From contig CM060856.1 of the NCBI GenBank assembly GCA_030737835.1, positions 8,597,670 through 8,661,669 of the forward strand: a stretch of 64,000 nt of DNA. The letters run 5' to 3'. The stretch is from Acorus gramineus. Lineage: Eukaryota > Streptophyta > Magnoliopsida > Acorales > Acoraceae. Positions 11,601 to 27,100 of the stretch are shown here, piece by piece. A model generated the notes under the pieces. The model worked only from the letters and a program-made list of their open reading frames with translations. It was not told the origin of the DNA and did no database searches. Numbering within the stretch: position 1 is the stretch's first letter; each line of letters starts with the position of its first letter. Both the position numbers and the translations under genes were made by a program.

Positions 11601-13165
11601 TCTGCGCGCACGCACGTTTGTCTACCTACATGTAGGCACATTATATTGCTCTTCTATCTGTATGAGTCTTCTACTGTGTAGTGTGTACTATTAGAGGAAA
11701 GACACCTGTGTTGTGTAGCATAATTTGAATTGCCATTGGTTCTTATAATTAAAAGAGGAATGATTTGAATTGACAATGTAGACAACATCATAGTCTAATG
11801 GCAATCAAGAAACAGGGTAGCATTGAAAAAAGAACTAACCCGTGATGATGATGAAAAAACAAAATTCTCTGTTCACTGAGATCAGATATTTGAGTAATGC
11901 ATCTGCTCCTGAATCTTTTTATATTGATATTAATATTTGTAGCAGGATCTTTTTTGAATTCAGACTGTTGTGTATAATTTTTTATTGATTAACATATTAA
12001 ATAATTAACATGATATTAACATGTTTAGTGATTATTGATTAAGTAATCACCAAATTTTTTGAGACACAAACGTATACATAGAGAATTTATGGGAGTCGGT
12101 ACTGACTTCTATAAAAAAAATTGAAGAACTGTGTGCAAGGATAGACAAAACCTTGTATGTCAGGAAAAAATCATGATTGAGGAATAATCCTTAGTGTGAA
12201 TTGTTAATTTTGTTTGTTTTATTCGCTTTATTTTCTTGATAAACTCCTCTTCCTTTCCCTACTTTGGACGTGTTTGTTTTGATTTTGAAATAAAATTAAG
12301 AAGCATTCCTATCATTTAGTAAAACAAAAATAAAAAAAAATACTCGAAATAATTTGTATGGCGGAGGTGGCCAGGGTCCTCTGGAAGGTCATACTCGCTC
12401 AGTCCGATCGGTGGAGGATGTCGAGGTGGTGGCAAAACCATCCTCTAGAGCGGCGACCGTAGGACCACCTCTTCCTTGGATTACGCCTCCAGCATCCGCG
12501 GAGGATGTGGCAGAACACTCTTGATAGTATTGATTACAAAAACACCCACTCTCACCAAACAAAACACCAAAATAAACATATACTCAAACCTTTATGTGGA
12601 ACTACTAAATTTTTTTGATTGGCCTATGTACAACCCCACATGTTTAACATAGAATTCACACATACATATATATGCACAAGTACAGGTACACATGGGCAAA
12701 CTCACACTCTTAACATCACACCCATACTTTTTTTGAAAAAATAAGCAATTTGGACCGATTAACAGTATAAAGCTAAACTGTAGGATCAATTACTCACGTT
12801 CCCGAATCCACAAAATCGAAGAAAATTTTAGCTTCAATCCAGTTATGGTAATCTGAAGTCTACAATCCTGCTCAACTCAGAACCTTAAAATTCAAACCAA
12901 CTGCCTTCTTTTTCAGGTAGTGAACTTCCCCAGCAGAGTTCGGCAAAAATGATGTATGGTAGGATTTCTCGAGTTCAGCATCTTGTATATATACACACTT
13001 TTCTCCAATATTTTTTTTTAACTGCTGCAATTTTATTAACTGACTGAAAGCTCACTTACAAACAATTACTACACAAGGATCAACCTATTTATATTACATA
13101 TTAATATATACACACCAAGCGATCAACAACCCAATCTTGAACACCAGTGTCCGGTGAGAAATATG
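11601..13165. other. Intergenic region between converging genes, including both 3' ends
   Basis: The first few hundred bases should hold the 3' UTR of the ankyrin gene, and the last few hundred (minus strand) that of the glycine-rich gene, because the two genes converge here. Between about 12360 and 12520 is a GC-rich patch unlike its surroundings. It is flanked by loosely inverted motifs (GTGTTTGTTTTGATTTT near 12270 and CCAAACAAAACACC near 12557), so it could be a small DNA transposon. I see no gene. Confidence 0.45.
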
Positions 13166-16100
13166 TCATGATTCCCAAAATTTCATAGGATCTTCACTGT
13201 ATAAATTAGGGTCAGGAACCTCTAGGTTTGCTATGTGCCAATCAACTAATCGAGCTTGCAAGATCTTGATTACAGCAAGAATAGCGGGCAAAACCCACCA
13301 CCCGCCATCCTCCCTGTGGAACACAAACAAAAGGTATGCTAGATTTAATGATTTGAAATTTGCAATAACCTAACTTGGAAAACATTTACAGCGGGAATTT
13401 TTTTAAAAAAATAACAGAAAGACGACTTGAAATCCAATCTCTAATGTCTCTGATGATGGTTATTATTTAGTACAATCTAGTGTCGGATTAGGAGAGAAAT
13501 CACAACATTTGTGAAATGATTGCCTCATGTCATTAGATTGTTATATCAAATGAGGAATGATTCCTTGAAATAAAATCCGGGCTGGAATCATTTACTTAGA
13601 TGTTTCTGGTCTCAAGCCTATCAATTATAGCAATCAGCTTTTGCTTGCATGCATGGAGAAAACTAATTGAATAGAATCAGTAGATGGATCACCTTCTGAG
13701 GTTTTGTTGGTTGTCCCTGGATGAAATTCTAGATGACGATAATCCATAATGCAAAGCTCCACAAGCAAAGGCCACAACCTGAGAGCAAACCTACAATGAG
13801 ACCATACCAGATGTTCGATGTACAAACCCAGTTCACTATTTAAAGTTCTGAAGTGCAAACTCATCAGTTAGGCATATGTGTTAGAGAAATTTCTTAGCAT
13901 TAGTAATAGATGTCCTACTTATACATAGATATTAAAAGATAACATTCATATAGAAAAGGTTGAGCAGGATTTTTCCCACCCAACATTTTATTCCCTTGGC
14001 TTCCATTTGGTTCAGATAAACCTGAGGAACCATGGTGATTTTCTCCTTACCCAATTTCCAAAAGGCCATTTATCAGCCTTAGCCTCATTCTATACTACAC
14101 CAAATACCCCTAATTAGCTGATCATGGGAGCTTTATGAAAAATATCTATCAGACAACATAGATAATAATTGGTTTCGGTATAGGCATTCATTATCATTTT
14201 GATTTTGAATGAAAAGGTGCTGAAACAAGAGACTTACAATGTTTGAAATGGACGTGGCATTCCACAATGCATATACACGAGCAAGTGTAGATCTTCTAGG
14301 TTCTCGACTAAAAAGAGCATTTAAACCAGCAGGGAATAGACAGAGAGATGCTAGAGGAAGAATAAGCAAAACAGCAAGAAAATCCCCAACAGATATCCAG
14401 TAGTACTGGAGAAATGTAAGAAAGGTGGTAGTAAAATCACCCAAGAGCATGATACAAATGAATAGCTGCACAGTTTCCTGCAAAGAGGTATAAACAATGA
14501 GAAATAACCTCACTGGTCGAGTGGTAGAAGCAATCAAGTCATCACATCATTCACCTGGAAGCCAATGGGCCTGGTATTGTGCAACAAAAGAGAAAGTGGA
14601 AAGAGGAAGTCCTTTCTATAATCTAATGACTTCAATGTTGCTTCATTTATTATCCCACCATTCACTCCACCAGTTGTCCTCTTACGTGAAACTGAATGAC
14701 AAACATTTGGTTGAGTCTGTTGCAACCGTCTAGAATTCTTACGTGCAACAATAGCATTTCTCCTGCAATATGAATCCAAATGAATTGAGTACTTCGCTAA
14801 ACTACGCAGTGGCATAAGCAAGCGTTCATGGAGAAAAAAAAATCAAAGGAAGATACCACATTACTTTTTATGGAAAAATATGCCATTTTAAATGTACCTT
14901 GGAAGGTCGCTAAAACTCAATTCTGCGATGTCTGTCTGATCCTTACTGTGAAGAACATTATCAGTAACTGCTATCAATATACCTAATTGATAATAACCAG
15001 AAGCTGTAACCTGGAACCAACCCAATTCGATCCTGATGCCATGATACTCAAGTTGGGGATTCCCGTGAGTACTGATCCAACTAGTTACTGGCACTAGTGC
15101 TGAACGAATAGTACCTTGTCTCACTGTCCTTAACTGAGCATTTAAACCAGAAACAAAACGATTCCACTTTGTTGTAGGCACATACTGAAGAAAAGAAAAC
15201 AACATTCAATACATGCATTATGTAGATCTCAACCAGGAAATTGGCAACTGTGTGTTCTGAAGATTAAAAATGCTAAATCAACACCTCGCCAAGAAGATTG
15301 GTCAATAAGACATCACTGTGGAGATTGTAAGGAGACATGTAACTTCCATCACCACCAATTATCACACAAATGGGGAATCGCTGCAGCAAACTTGAAGCTA
15401 CATCTAGACGTCTTTCATCACCACCAAGGAAGAAATCAATGTAGCCTACCACCAAATCTGGTGTCGACCCAACCTGCAGTTTTACTTATCTCTGTCATAC
15501 AGCATAAGAAAACAGGCTGCCAGTACTGTCATCCCCATTTCATATCTGAATGCAGTCCACATTATTTGTTTCTAAATGATGTGATTTTTCATGGGTACTA
15601 AATGACCTAAAATATTCGTCATGCCATTCTCCTTAGTCTATTTGCACGATATCGCCTCAGAAATCAGATATTAATAAATTATAAAATATAGTGGTGTTCA
15701 TAATGAGGAAGCACAATTGTAATTTAACCCGTAACCAGATAACATCTTCCACACACACACAGTTTTTGATATATGTGGTTATAATTTATGCAATCATCGA
15801 CTGGACTTTTGATAATATGAGCGTGTATTTTATGGAAAAAACCAAGAGTATGTATTTATATATATACTTACATATGACTTATTTTATTTTCTTAAAGGAA
15901 TAATACAAAGCACATGGTGAGCCCTAACCTTCATCCCCTTGTAAAGGGCTCGGGATCTACACGAGCGGAGGCATGCATGATCATACTCTGATTTGACATA
16001 TTCCTGTAGACGGAGAATTTTTTTCCTCCGACACCATTGTTTCCATGACCAGGCACAAGGACATGCAAGCACAGAAAGAATACTATGCACTGACCCTTCC

Positions 16101-18086
16101 CACCACTCATATGCAGCAACAGAATTGATCTCATCTATGAATCTAGTGAAAGCATCCTCATACCTATCAATATATCACAAAAAACAAATGGAAGAATGTC
16201 AGCAATCATAAACACACAAATAAATACAAATACAAAAAATTAAGCCAATTTGTCAAAAACTATGTCCTGCACCCAAAAGTTTCAGTACATCCTCGGTGAT
16301 CCAAATAACAGAAGTAGCATATCTTCATCCTTGAACGAAGAGACATACCCAATGATCTGGGTCAACCAGTGGAAGGGCAAGCCTTCAATAGGTTATTCCG
16401 ATACTTCACTAACACCATTAAGCCTGGGCTATATTCTGAATTTGTTAACTTGCATAAATTTGATAAGATTCAAAAGCAATCTTTTGGCTCTCCAGAGGGC
16501 AATCAGGTTTTCCATGCATCATAAACTGTATCTTATAAATTTTATGCAAGTACTGAGCTAGCATAACTTTGAATTTGAGTGCCATTGAGAAAGCAAACAA
16601 AAACACATATGCGGATTCGATGTTATGCCAGAGGCTGTGTTTACATGTGCATCCACTTCAGTAAATTCTTACACAATTGCTATAATAGCGTCAGGTGGAG
16701 AGTATGGAAGGTGCCAAGGTTCTCTAAAAGTGTTGGGACCCATAAAGTACATTCTATGTACGTGGCTTTGAGTTTCTTCTGCCCTGCTGGTTCCTGATAC
16801 CTAGACACACATCAATAAACATAAGATAAAAATTTAAACAAAACTTTATATAGAAAACTACAATATTTGCTGGTAAGTGAGCCTTGAAGAATAATTACTT
16901 TGTATAATATGCTTAATACCTCTGCCAGGGATAAAAGAGACGGGAAAGAATGATGTCTGTGGTGCCCAATAGAATTAGCAGCTCGACTAGTGAAGTCTGA
17001 TTCAATCAATTTGATTCTTAAAGCACTTAATATAAGTGACAGAACCACTGAAGTTAGCAACAAAAGAAGGGCAAAAGGCCATGGTCCTCCAAAAGTGTAA
17101 ATCAATTCTTCAAGAGGTGTATAACAGTTTGGCATCCTATACTTGTCCGACAAACATTTGTATGGACATGAAGACTGGGTCACCCCACCTGCAATAAGAA
17201 AATTAGCATTCCCAAGTGAACATTATTTCTTTATGATTGTTGGGTGGAATAGAAAGATATTTATCTAAAAGCAAGGAAATTTTTTTAACTGTAACTTATA
17301 AATATAAACAATCAAAGACTGTTTAGTTTAATTTTGCTTCTACTAATCAGTCACTGTTTATCAAAAATGGGTTTGGGGACAACCTGTATCTTCCATTGTT
17401 TTAATTCATCGTCGCCCATAATAGGATAGGTGAATTGGATATTTTGTCTACTCCATCTCTTATGAATTGGAAAAAGATCACTATGGTAATTACTCTCATG
17501 AGTAATATCTTTTATTCACTATTCAAGCATATATAAATAGCATCTCCACAATATCACCAATACCAATTCCAAATTGAGTCAAGAAGTTTAAGACAAGCTG
17601 AAGAAAGTGTAACACTGACAAACACAGCTTTACAGCTAAAGAACAGTGATAAATGATGAGAAAGGATATACTGATTTAAGGGGAAAACTATTACCTCTTA
17701 CATATACAAAAGATGCACGATGGGGAAGTTGCTCAAATAAACAAGGGGCACAAAGTGATGGATCAGAACCATCAACATCTTTGTATGTTCCAACAGGGCA
17801 CTCCTGAATGCATCAAGCCATCACATGTATTTAGAACTAGTGTAAGCCAAGAATGGGGTTAACCATAAACAAACAATATTGTCTTGCCCGAGTAATGCAT
17901 CAAGCCATCACATGTATTTAGAACTAGTGTAAGCCAAGAATGGGGTTAACCATAAACAAACAATATTGTCTTGCCCGAGTAGCCTTCACAAACAAGTAAA
18001 ACATAATGATCTCAAGAGTAGCATATGACCTATTCTGATCCTCAAACTATTAGAGAAAAGTCCTGTCTATTCATCAATTTACTATA

Positions 18087-18121
<35 letters not shown>

Positions 18122-21100
18122 GAGACTATAATTTATTACAGTTCAGCATATAATATCATTTACTCAATCCTTCAAACTTGGGTTCTTTTGATTTTAGCAA
18201 GGATACGCTTTCCACCATTATGGGCAATGTGTGGTTCGTGTAGGTTCACTTAGGGTTTTATATTAAGCTTGGGTTCTTTTGATTTTAGCGAAGATACGCT
18301 TTCCACCATTATGGGCAATGTGTGGTTTGTGTAGGTTCACTTAGGGTTTTATATTAAGCTTGTGGGAGAGTCTTATTTTGATATGTTCTTTATTAATTTC
18401 CTTTTGTATAATTTTGTTCAGGAGATCCTCGTCTCCTTTTGTTCAGGGGCTTTCTAATTAATAAGACTGTTCCAACATTTCTTCAAAAAATAAAAAAACA
18501 TATCATATAGTGCCAGTGCATATATACATCAAGTAAAACCTTCAGTTTTCAAGTAAAATGTCAGGCAACAAGACATGAGCCATAAATCTACTCAGATAAA
18601 TCAGATTAACAACCAGCGTCTTTCTTTTTCTAATATTCCTTGTGCGTCCAGTAGTCTACCATATGACTCAGGAGATGTACATTTTTCTCTGTTTCAGGGA
18701 GGGGTGAAATGTCCATCATATTTATTAGTGAGGCAAATGATCTAAAACAGGGGAAAACCACAAAGAAAACAAAAAAAAAAACCCAATCTGATTATCTCAC
18801 AGAAAGTAAAAAAACCAGCCCAATTCAAAGTAACAAATGAGTCCCCCACATGAGGGATACCCCAAGCCACTCATCTCAATAAAGAGATGTGCCTTGCTGA
18901 TACACGATATATAATACCTGAATGATTGATCTGATATTCAAACTACTTTCAACTCTGTGACAACAGTGATGAGTCTGCCAAAGAAAATTTGTGGTCACTC
19001 AATAATCTGGCTGAGATTCTATCCATTTCAGGTAACGTGCTTTCCTCCAACCTACCAAAAGTATGATATTTTCATAGACTATGACAACAGTGATGAGTCT
19101 GCCAAAGAGAAATTCAGTAACTTGATCACACGTCATAAGTTTGAATATTTGGCAGGCTAGAGATGAGTATTTTTCAAGGGAAGAAATCTAACACAGATTA
19201 TGTGGGATAGTATCCTTGAGCGTCTAAAAGCATGAGGAACACATAATGTGGGTTCTATTTCCTTGCACCAGGACTGGGTTTCATCATAGTCACACTTAGC
19301 GCTTAGGATGCAGTGCTCGTCCCCTCGTTTTCTTTTGTTTTGTTTCCATTGGAGACTCCTTATATCCTCTCCTTTTTAAGTATTTTTCTAAAGGACGCCC
19401 TCTGCCCCCGTACAGTTCTGCAGTTATCGGCTTTTAATAGCATTTGAGGTAGCATGCTCCCGCCATTTATCAAAATGTAGGATTCCTAAACAGAGCTACT
19501 TGAATTGGGCCCAACCTAAACGCAACTGTTGCAACCCAACTATGGGTCAGTTTGAGTTGAGATTTCTGGTACTTGGCTTGGACTTGGTTTGGAAAATATT
19601 GCCCTGGGCTAAAGTGTGGGTGGGTTCAAATTTATACCTCAAGAAACCTGACCCAATCCAACCGAGCTCAACATTTTACATATATACAACTTATATAACC
19701 ATATATGACATAAGTTCATTTTAGATACGTGCCCACTATTTAGACTGGAAAGGTCAGTTTTTTGAGCTATGGGCACTCATGCAAACCCATTCAATCAAAT
19801 GGAATTCCAAATTGGTAAAATAATGCCAAATCATCAATTTAAGAATCTTGAAGTTTTTTTATAGTGGCTGTATCAACACCCAACTGAGCTGCCCGACCAC
19901 ATCCAACTAAACCACTCAAGTTTTCCCATTCTTCTTATTCAGGAAACATTTATGACAACACAACACATGATTGTATTTATCACTCTCTTCCACTGGATAT
20001 AAAAACATAATTACCACCGCCCAATAATAAAATGGATAATGAACCTAAAATGACAGAATAAACTTCGACAAGAGAAATTATAGCCAAGCACAGGTGAAAA
20101 CAACTTAGTCTGGCTTTAACAGAAAGCGGAAAAAAGCAAGTTTGGTATATCATGGTCCCCAAACATGCACATTGATTTGTGTACATCATAGATATAGTAA
20201 AGAACAAGCACACACCAAATAGTTCATTATGATAACTAAATTTCAAATTTTACTGGACCTAATTACAAAAACCAAAATATCATGCATCTATATGTGTCCA
20301 GGGAAATTAAAATTTAAACTGAAAAATAAAAAGTGGACTGCTAGATAAGTAGATGTGCTAACAAAAGATAAACGCAAAAAAAAAAAGGAATTATAATATA
20401 GCACACTGTTCTAGCTCGCACATGTAGCTCATACATGTTGAATTAAAACATGAGTAACATTAATCTTTCACTTATGAAACAAGAAAGAACAAGTAAATAA
20501 TGGAATGAGGAATTCAGTTCTAAATGAAACAGAGCTGATCCACTAAAAGAAAGCTTAATCAGACTTACATGGCAAAACGTGCCATAAAGCCCTTTTGGAC
20601 ACTTCTTTCCTGTAATTGTACCCTCCCCTCCATGTTGTCCACCATTGCTTCCCAACCCCCCACTGTTGATGAAAAATAAAATGCCACAAACAAAGACCAT
20701 TACTTTTGAAAGATACTAGCTGGACCTAACATAAAACACCCATAGCCCAAATTACGGCATAGAAGGAAAAAAGATCAGAAAGACAGTTGCTAGAGATTGG
20801 TTGGCATCATTTCCACCATCATAGTGAAATTCCTGGCAGGCTGGGGTCAAATTTTCAGATTCCATTTGGACTTCCTTATTCATCCCTCTGGATTGAGGAT
20901 GGACTTAAATAGGAGTGATTTCACATGTTTGCATATAACACGGTTTGAAAACTATATGGCTTATTTCATGATGCACAATGTATAATATAAAAAGTTAACA
21001 AATTTGATAATTTAAATTATCTCAAATCATTCATAATTCCTATGAACCTACTGGAAAATCAGGGTACCACAGCAAAGACAAGTTGATTAAACTACTATCG

Positions 21101-24100
21101 TTTTAGAATTGTTCGAACTGATGATTTTGTCACTTTTTTTATGACTAAAATTCATATCCATTGATTATTTGATATAATGATAAAAAACTCATTAACTGGT
21201 GCAACTAAATTTTCCAGAAGAGTGGCATATCAAAAAATATATGTTGAATGTACTAATGGCAATATTGTAGTATGTTTCATAACATATCTTATTCCAAGAT
21301 GTGGAACTAAATAATGTTACTATATTCCAGAAAACCATGCATTATGTAAAGATATCTTGAAAGTTTTTACCTCGTGCTCATGGAGCCATTGATTGTGGCA
21401 ATCTGAACATATTCATCTCCAGTGGCTACATTGGACCAATGAAAATGAACTCTTCCACCACCTCCACCACCTCCACCAACTGGGCCTCCACTGCCTCCAA
21501 CTATGGTTAAAGATGAATTATCACCTAGTACTAAAGCTTGTAGAAAGAAAAGCATTGTCCCACCAGACCCACCACCAAGCCCACCCAACAAAGTACCATT
21601 AGAGTTTTTTTTGGCTTCTCTGTAGCTTTGACCATCTGCCTTCAGTGACCCATAAATTTCTAATCTTGAAAGTGGCCATGTAATGGAACCCATCACTGAT
21701 GTAAAAAATTATAATAATGAACAAAATCAGAATGCGCCCATAAATTGTAGAAGTCTCCAATATTGTGCTCTGACAACAATTTTATAAGAACTAATTAACA
21801 GTCAAATATTTTAGAAGTGATATATTTAGTACCTAAACAGATGCACCATTATGGTTACAAGGAAGCTAACCATGAATTAGTATGTAGTATATGCATGCTC
21901 ATAATTTGACAAACATAAAAATATTCCTAAAAAAGCAATATCTGACTGCACTTAGTCATACTATGATATATGAAACTCCAACCACTTTATCTCTGCCAAA
22001 TAACCAATTAGAGAGTTGATCACAAAATTTCCAAGATATATCTAAATATTAATCAGAGAGGAAGAACTATTAATGATAAGAGAGGAACAAATCAGAAAAT
22101 GCCATATCACATAAAATATGATGCAACTCTCTGATCCGTAAAAAAATGATCTTTGGCAGGCTTATTATACTTGTAAGATTTTTTATGACAATCTTAAAGT
22201 AGACTCAAACACCCAGAAGTTTTGATCAACAGAAAACAAAAGCCAACTTCCAGCATGCACCTTGGTAACCTATTGGTGTTTATGAACCTGAATTCTATGA
22301 CAAGTTCTAGAGACGCCCCAGGAGAGGAAAAACACTATTTGGTCTTTCCACTGCAAAAAGAAAGCACAACAACTATCCAAATACCATGCAAACAGCACAG
22401 GTTTAGACAACATAACTCATTCTCACTCTTCAAGTGCAAACCTCCCATTAACAAACTCCACACTGCTGGCTCTTGCACAACACCATCCCCAGTCTTTAAT
22501 GGAAATTTCTCGTCATCTCACATATCCATCATAAATCATGATCTCTTTTCTGAAAAAAAAGGACAACATTCTACCATGTTGTATTAAGCAACATAGTACA
22601 ATGTAGCGACAAACCAAAAAAAGAAAGAAAGAAAGAAAAAGGAGAAAACACCATCCTCATCACCAGACAGTGAAAGAGGATTCTACTGTTTGCGATTTTG
22701 GATGTTATTGACCCTGATCAATCTTCAATTAAAATTCTCCCGCTTATGAAGTCAACCCTGCTCGCTCTTGCACAGTACTAACCCCAGTATTTTTAAAAAA
22801 AACTTGGCCATTTCCCAAACTTTTTCAAGATAAGGGGTGTTCCTTTTGAACGTCACTTGGTAACATGTCAGCCAAATGACCCACGCCAATGTCACCATAA
22901 AACAGAATTACAAATTTCATATTCTAATAAAGCATTTATGCATCAAAAGCAACCATTTGATCACTGGAATCATTCTATGACTTTGTATAGTTGTTGTAGG
23001 ACTCCTATTATTGATGACCTATCCTGGTGACTAATACAGTTTCAGAACGCTACCTCAAGGGAAAAAAAGAAGAATGATAATTAATCACCCAAATTAAAGA
23101 TGGAAAAAGAATTAGTATTGGAGACTTGCAAAGTCAGAGGGAAGGCATCACCTATCATTCCCCCTCCAGCAACATTGTCAGAGAACTCACTGGAGCCTAC
23201 ATTACCACTCCCTAGCTCACAAGGAAGATCAGCATCACCATATTGTTGACCACCTTCACTTAGCAACCCATTGTATACACCTGCACCACCTTTCCCTCCA
23301 TGCCCGGCACCTCCCCCAGCTCCATGTTTTGAAAATTTTCCTTCGCCAACACCTTCTCTGCAGCCTGAAAAAGTCCAATACGATAGGAAAATGAAAAAGG
23401 ATTAATTATTCAGCTTCATACGACTGTTGGAAGGTTCAGACGAGTTATTTCCTAAACTAACGAGATCGTTGCACAAACCCCAAACGAAACTAGTTACAGA
23501 TTAAATTAAACTGCAAACTAAAGAACTTTGGATAACCTAATTCTGATGTGCTTATCATGCCATCAGCATCAATCATAACAGTCCTTGCTCTGTGAATGTG
23601 AATGATGCTCCCTTTAACAAGACCATTAACAATAAGGTCCTCAACACGGCAGACCTGCCAAATAGAATTCAATATTTTTTAATAATGGAATCATTGTCGG
23701 GTACTACATTTTTAAAATGTGCTGCCTCATGATATAACTTTATTGAAGCTCAAAGATCATGAAACTAGAATGCATCATACACTAATTGAGATAACCAACC
23801 CCAAGGAACCAACTAAGGTATGATAAATGACAACTGATCAGTATTATGTATTTTGTACAAAAATTATAAAAAAAGAGAGTTTCACAGAGTCCACAGGACA
23901 AAGAACAGCACAAATATACACTATCTCAGAATTTAAATGGTTCAACAACCATCCCAATGTATTCCACTAATAAGAGACTTCTGTGTTCACTTAAATGATA
24001 TTAAAGATGGGATTAAATTAAATGATGGGGTTAAATTAGATGATATTAAAATTTAATATTTACAAAAAAAGAAACATTGAAAAGAATAGCAAGCATAAAT

Positions 24101-27100
24101 CAAGTCAACTTAACTATGTGTTCACATCATCATGTACTAAGACAAATTACCTCAAGAAAATACGGAGACAAAACAGCAGGAATTGCAGAGGAGGAGCAAC
24201 AAAAAAAGAACATTGATCTGTCACAAAAAAAAAGATGCCTTACTTGTAGCGTGAAAGATAGTGAACTGTTAAAGTAGCAGTCTTCAGGTGGCATTATCAA
24301 TTCCTCTGGGCATTTTTGACTTCCACAGCAGGATGATGTTGCCCTGATCGATAACATAGCTCAGATGGTGGCCCAATAACAAGCAAGAACTTATACTTCA
24401 AAAAATTAAACAATCATCTCAACTCACAACCTGCTATCTAGTTTATTATCCAGTGGTGCTTGAAGCTCAGAACCTGGTCCAACCTGATCAGTGAATACGC
24501 AGAAAAGATATGATAAAGATACAAAAGATATATCCAGGAGTTTATAAAACCATGATAAGACATCCCAATAAACAAATATCCCCACCTAGCTTTTGCTTCA
24601 TGGATCAATTTGATAGTGAAGGAAATGGAATTAAATATCATCGCACAATAACATAATGCGTTATGGTTGTGAACTTGTGATTTATATGAGGACAGGCTTC
24701 ATGAAGTTTCCCACTGAGCAAGTAAAAGGTCATCAGAGTAATGTTTTATGTGAAAGAAGGGGGGAGTCATCAGTACATCCATCAGCAATAAGGATGTTGC
24801 TACCAAAAGCATATCATGACGAATATCAACTTTTGTTTTGGTATATAATAATCTTTTAAATGACAACATCTAAATATCCCTCATTGAGATATAAGGGCAA
24901 CCTGATCACCAAGCTTCATATATTTCATGTTGAACTATAGACAAATAACCAATTAAGCATTAACAGCAGGTTTGGGTTCTGTACGTATCATGAATGCTTT
25001 CTGATGTAAAGCAGCTGTGATTTGGTACAACATATAGTAATTCAAATTTAGAAAGAACCATGCTTACTTTTATAAATTCAGCAGTTATTGGTGACCACAG
25101 ATCAAATATTTAAATCAAAATCTTACAGCAATGTTATAGAATAGTGATAAAAAAAGTCGCTGTCCTTTGATTGCATCACCATGGCCTGACAATTTCAGTA
25201 GCCCTTGACCAGAGACACCCAAGTTCGAGTTCGAAGAGATGATGGAATTTTGCTGCAACAAAAGATTAAATGTAACAATAATGAGACAAATTAAATTACA
25301 AATGCATGATCATATGCCACCATCAATGTTCACAACCACTATACCCTGAGAACGGCAAGATTCCTAGCTTCAAGTAGAGATGTATTCACTTCTTCTTTGT
25401 CATCGCCATCTATGAGAATTTTTGCATTCCACATTAGGAGCATTTTTACATACATTCGGAATGCACCATAAACCTTCAACCAAATAAGTGTTTTTTAAAT
25501 AAACGATGAAAGTATATGCAGAATACAAGTGCAATATCCATATAAAAATAGACAAACTTTTAAGAGTGATCCAGATATTATTAAAAAAAAACAGATATTT
25601 GTGAGGTTCCAGAACTATAATGTGAATAAAGAAAAATATGACCCACAGAAAAAGAGAGAGGAAGTTATTATATTAGAATGTAGTAATATCACATGCAGTA
25701 ACAATACACTATGACTATTATACCATTTTGTCATTGCAAGTGGGAAACCCTTATGAACAAAACCTTCATCTTATTTTCTATTGTTAGAAATATGTATCAA
25801 TCACTCCTCATCACCAATATTCGTAATGTATCATCACCTCAACTGAACATCACAATCACATACCTTATCAGTTTTTTCTTTGTTTTTTTTTTTTTGAGAA
25901 AACAGTAGGCACCCTACCCCCCCCCCCCCCCCAATTTATTAAAATGAAGTAAATGCCCAACTACAAAAACGAAGAAAAAACAAAAAACAGGGTCAAGGGC
26001 GTAGTAGAAGAGATATCTACCAACACCCCAACCCCGCAAATCAGAAACAAAACACTTCCTTCATTACAATTCATACCCCCCCCCCCCCGCCTCCCAACCA
26101 AAAAAAAAAAATTACAAAACAAGACTTGCCCCTGTGCAAAATCTTCCCCAGTCCTCGATGAATCGAATAACCTACTCCCAAATATTCTCCACATAGAGCG
26201 TCACCCCCTTAAATACAACATCATTTTTCATCGCTCGAGAGAGATATAATTATAGTTATCGGCTCATTGCTAGTATCCATATGACCTATGACCTGTGCCT
26301 AATCATCTAAGGGGAAAAAATCTTGCATCCATCTTACAAAGAACTTTTGAGAAGTGTCTCTCTCAAATCTGCTCATCGAGATTAAATTTCTCAAAGGTTC
26401 ATTGCCCAAGTCAAACTCTCCTTCCAATCAAACACTTCTTATAAAAATTCGATCAATCTTCTTTTCAAACAGAACTTTTCTACACCTTAGTTGCTTCTTG
26501 AAGGTAATTACATAGTATTTAATATACAAGGTCTATTTGGCTTCCTATGGACTATCTTACATTGATTCTATGAAGTCTTGGCTAGACATGTAAAACGGAC
26601 TGTCCAACCCATTTATTAGTCGTGACGCACCCCGCCACAACATGGCTGGGATGGTGTGTCAGCTAACACCCCCTCCTTAACCAGTCTCTGCCTCCTCTCC
26701 AGATCCTCTGCCACCCATCGTCTTTGTCTCCTCCTCCCTACTCCACTTCTCCTCCTCCAACCCCCACCTCCTCCTCCTCTCCATCTGGCTAGTCCAGCTT
26801 GACACTGCTCGTGCAGGGCATAGCCTGTGTTGGGCCCTTCCAAGCTCATGGGCCAGCACGAATATAGCTCATATAGGACAAGGCCCAAGGCACAGCAGGC
26901 CCATAAGGTAGACGGCTCAGGCTAGTCCGGGAAGGGTCATTTTACATCTCTAGTCCTAGCACTACATATTCAATATATGTATATATAATATAGTTGGGCA
27001 AAATTTCCCATCCATTTCTCACAGGCAGAAGACATAAGACATGCAAAGCATAACAAACACACAAAGATGTTGGCGCATCAATCATCCAAGCATGCATGTG

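Noticed and set aside
18957-19160. Short frame with a duplicated ATGAGTCTGCCAAAGA motif in intron 12
   Set aside because: The motif occurs twice about 125 bp apart, which shows a local duplication, but the frame has no protein family and lies in a long intron of the minus-strand gene.
21367-21696. Stand-alone 109-residue glycine-rich protein
   Set aside because: It is exon 11 of the same gene, bounded by a CAG acceptor and a GTAAAA donor with the right phases.
25917-25932. Poly-C runs (also at 26079 and 59870) as functional G-quadruplex sites
   Set aside because: They are uninterrupted homopolymers, likely slippage products and prone to sequencing error; a quadruplex role cannot be argued from sequence alone.
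26616-26888. Minus-strand open frames rich in Arg/Gly/Glu in intron 4
   Set aside because: They arise from a CTCCTCC-type low-complexity patch inside an intron and have no domain content.
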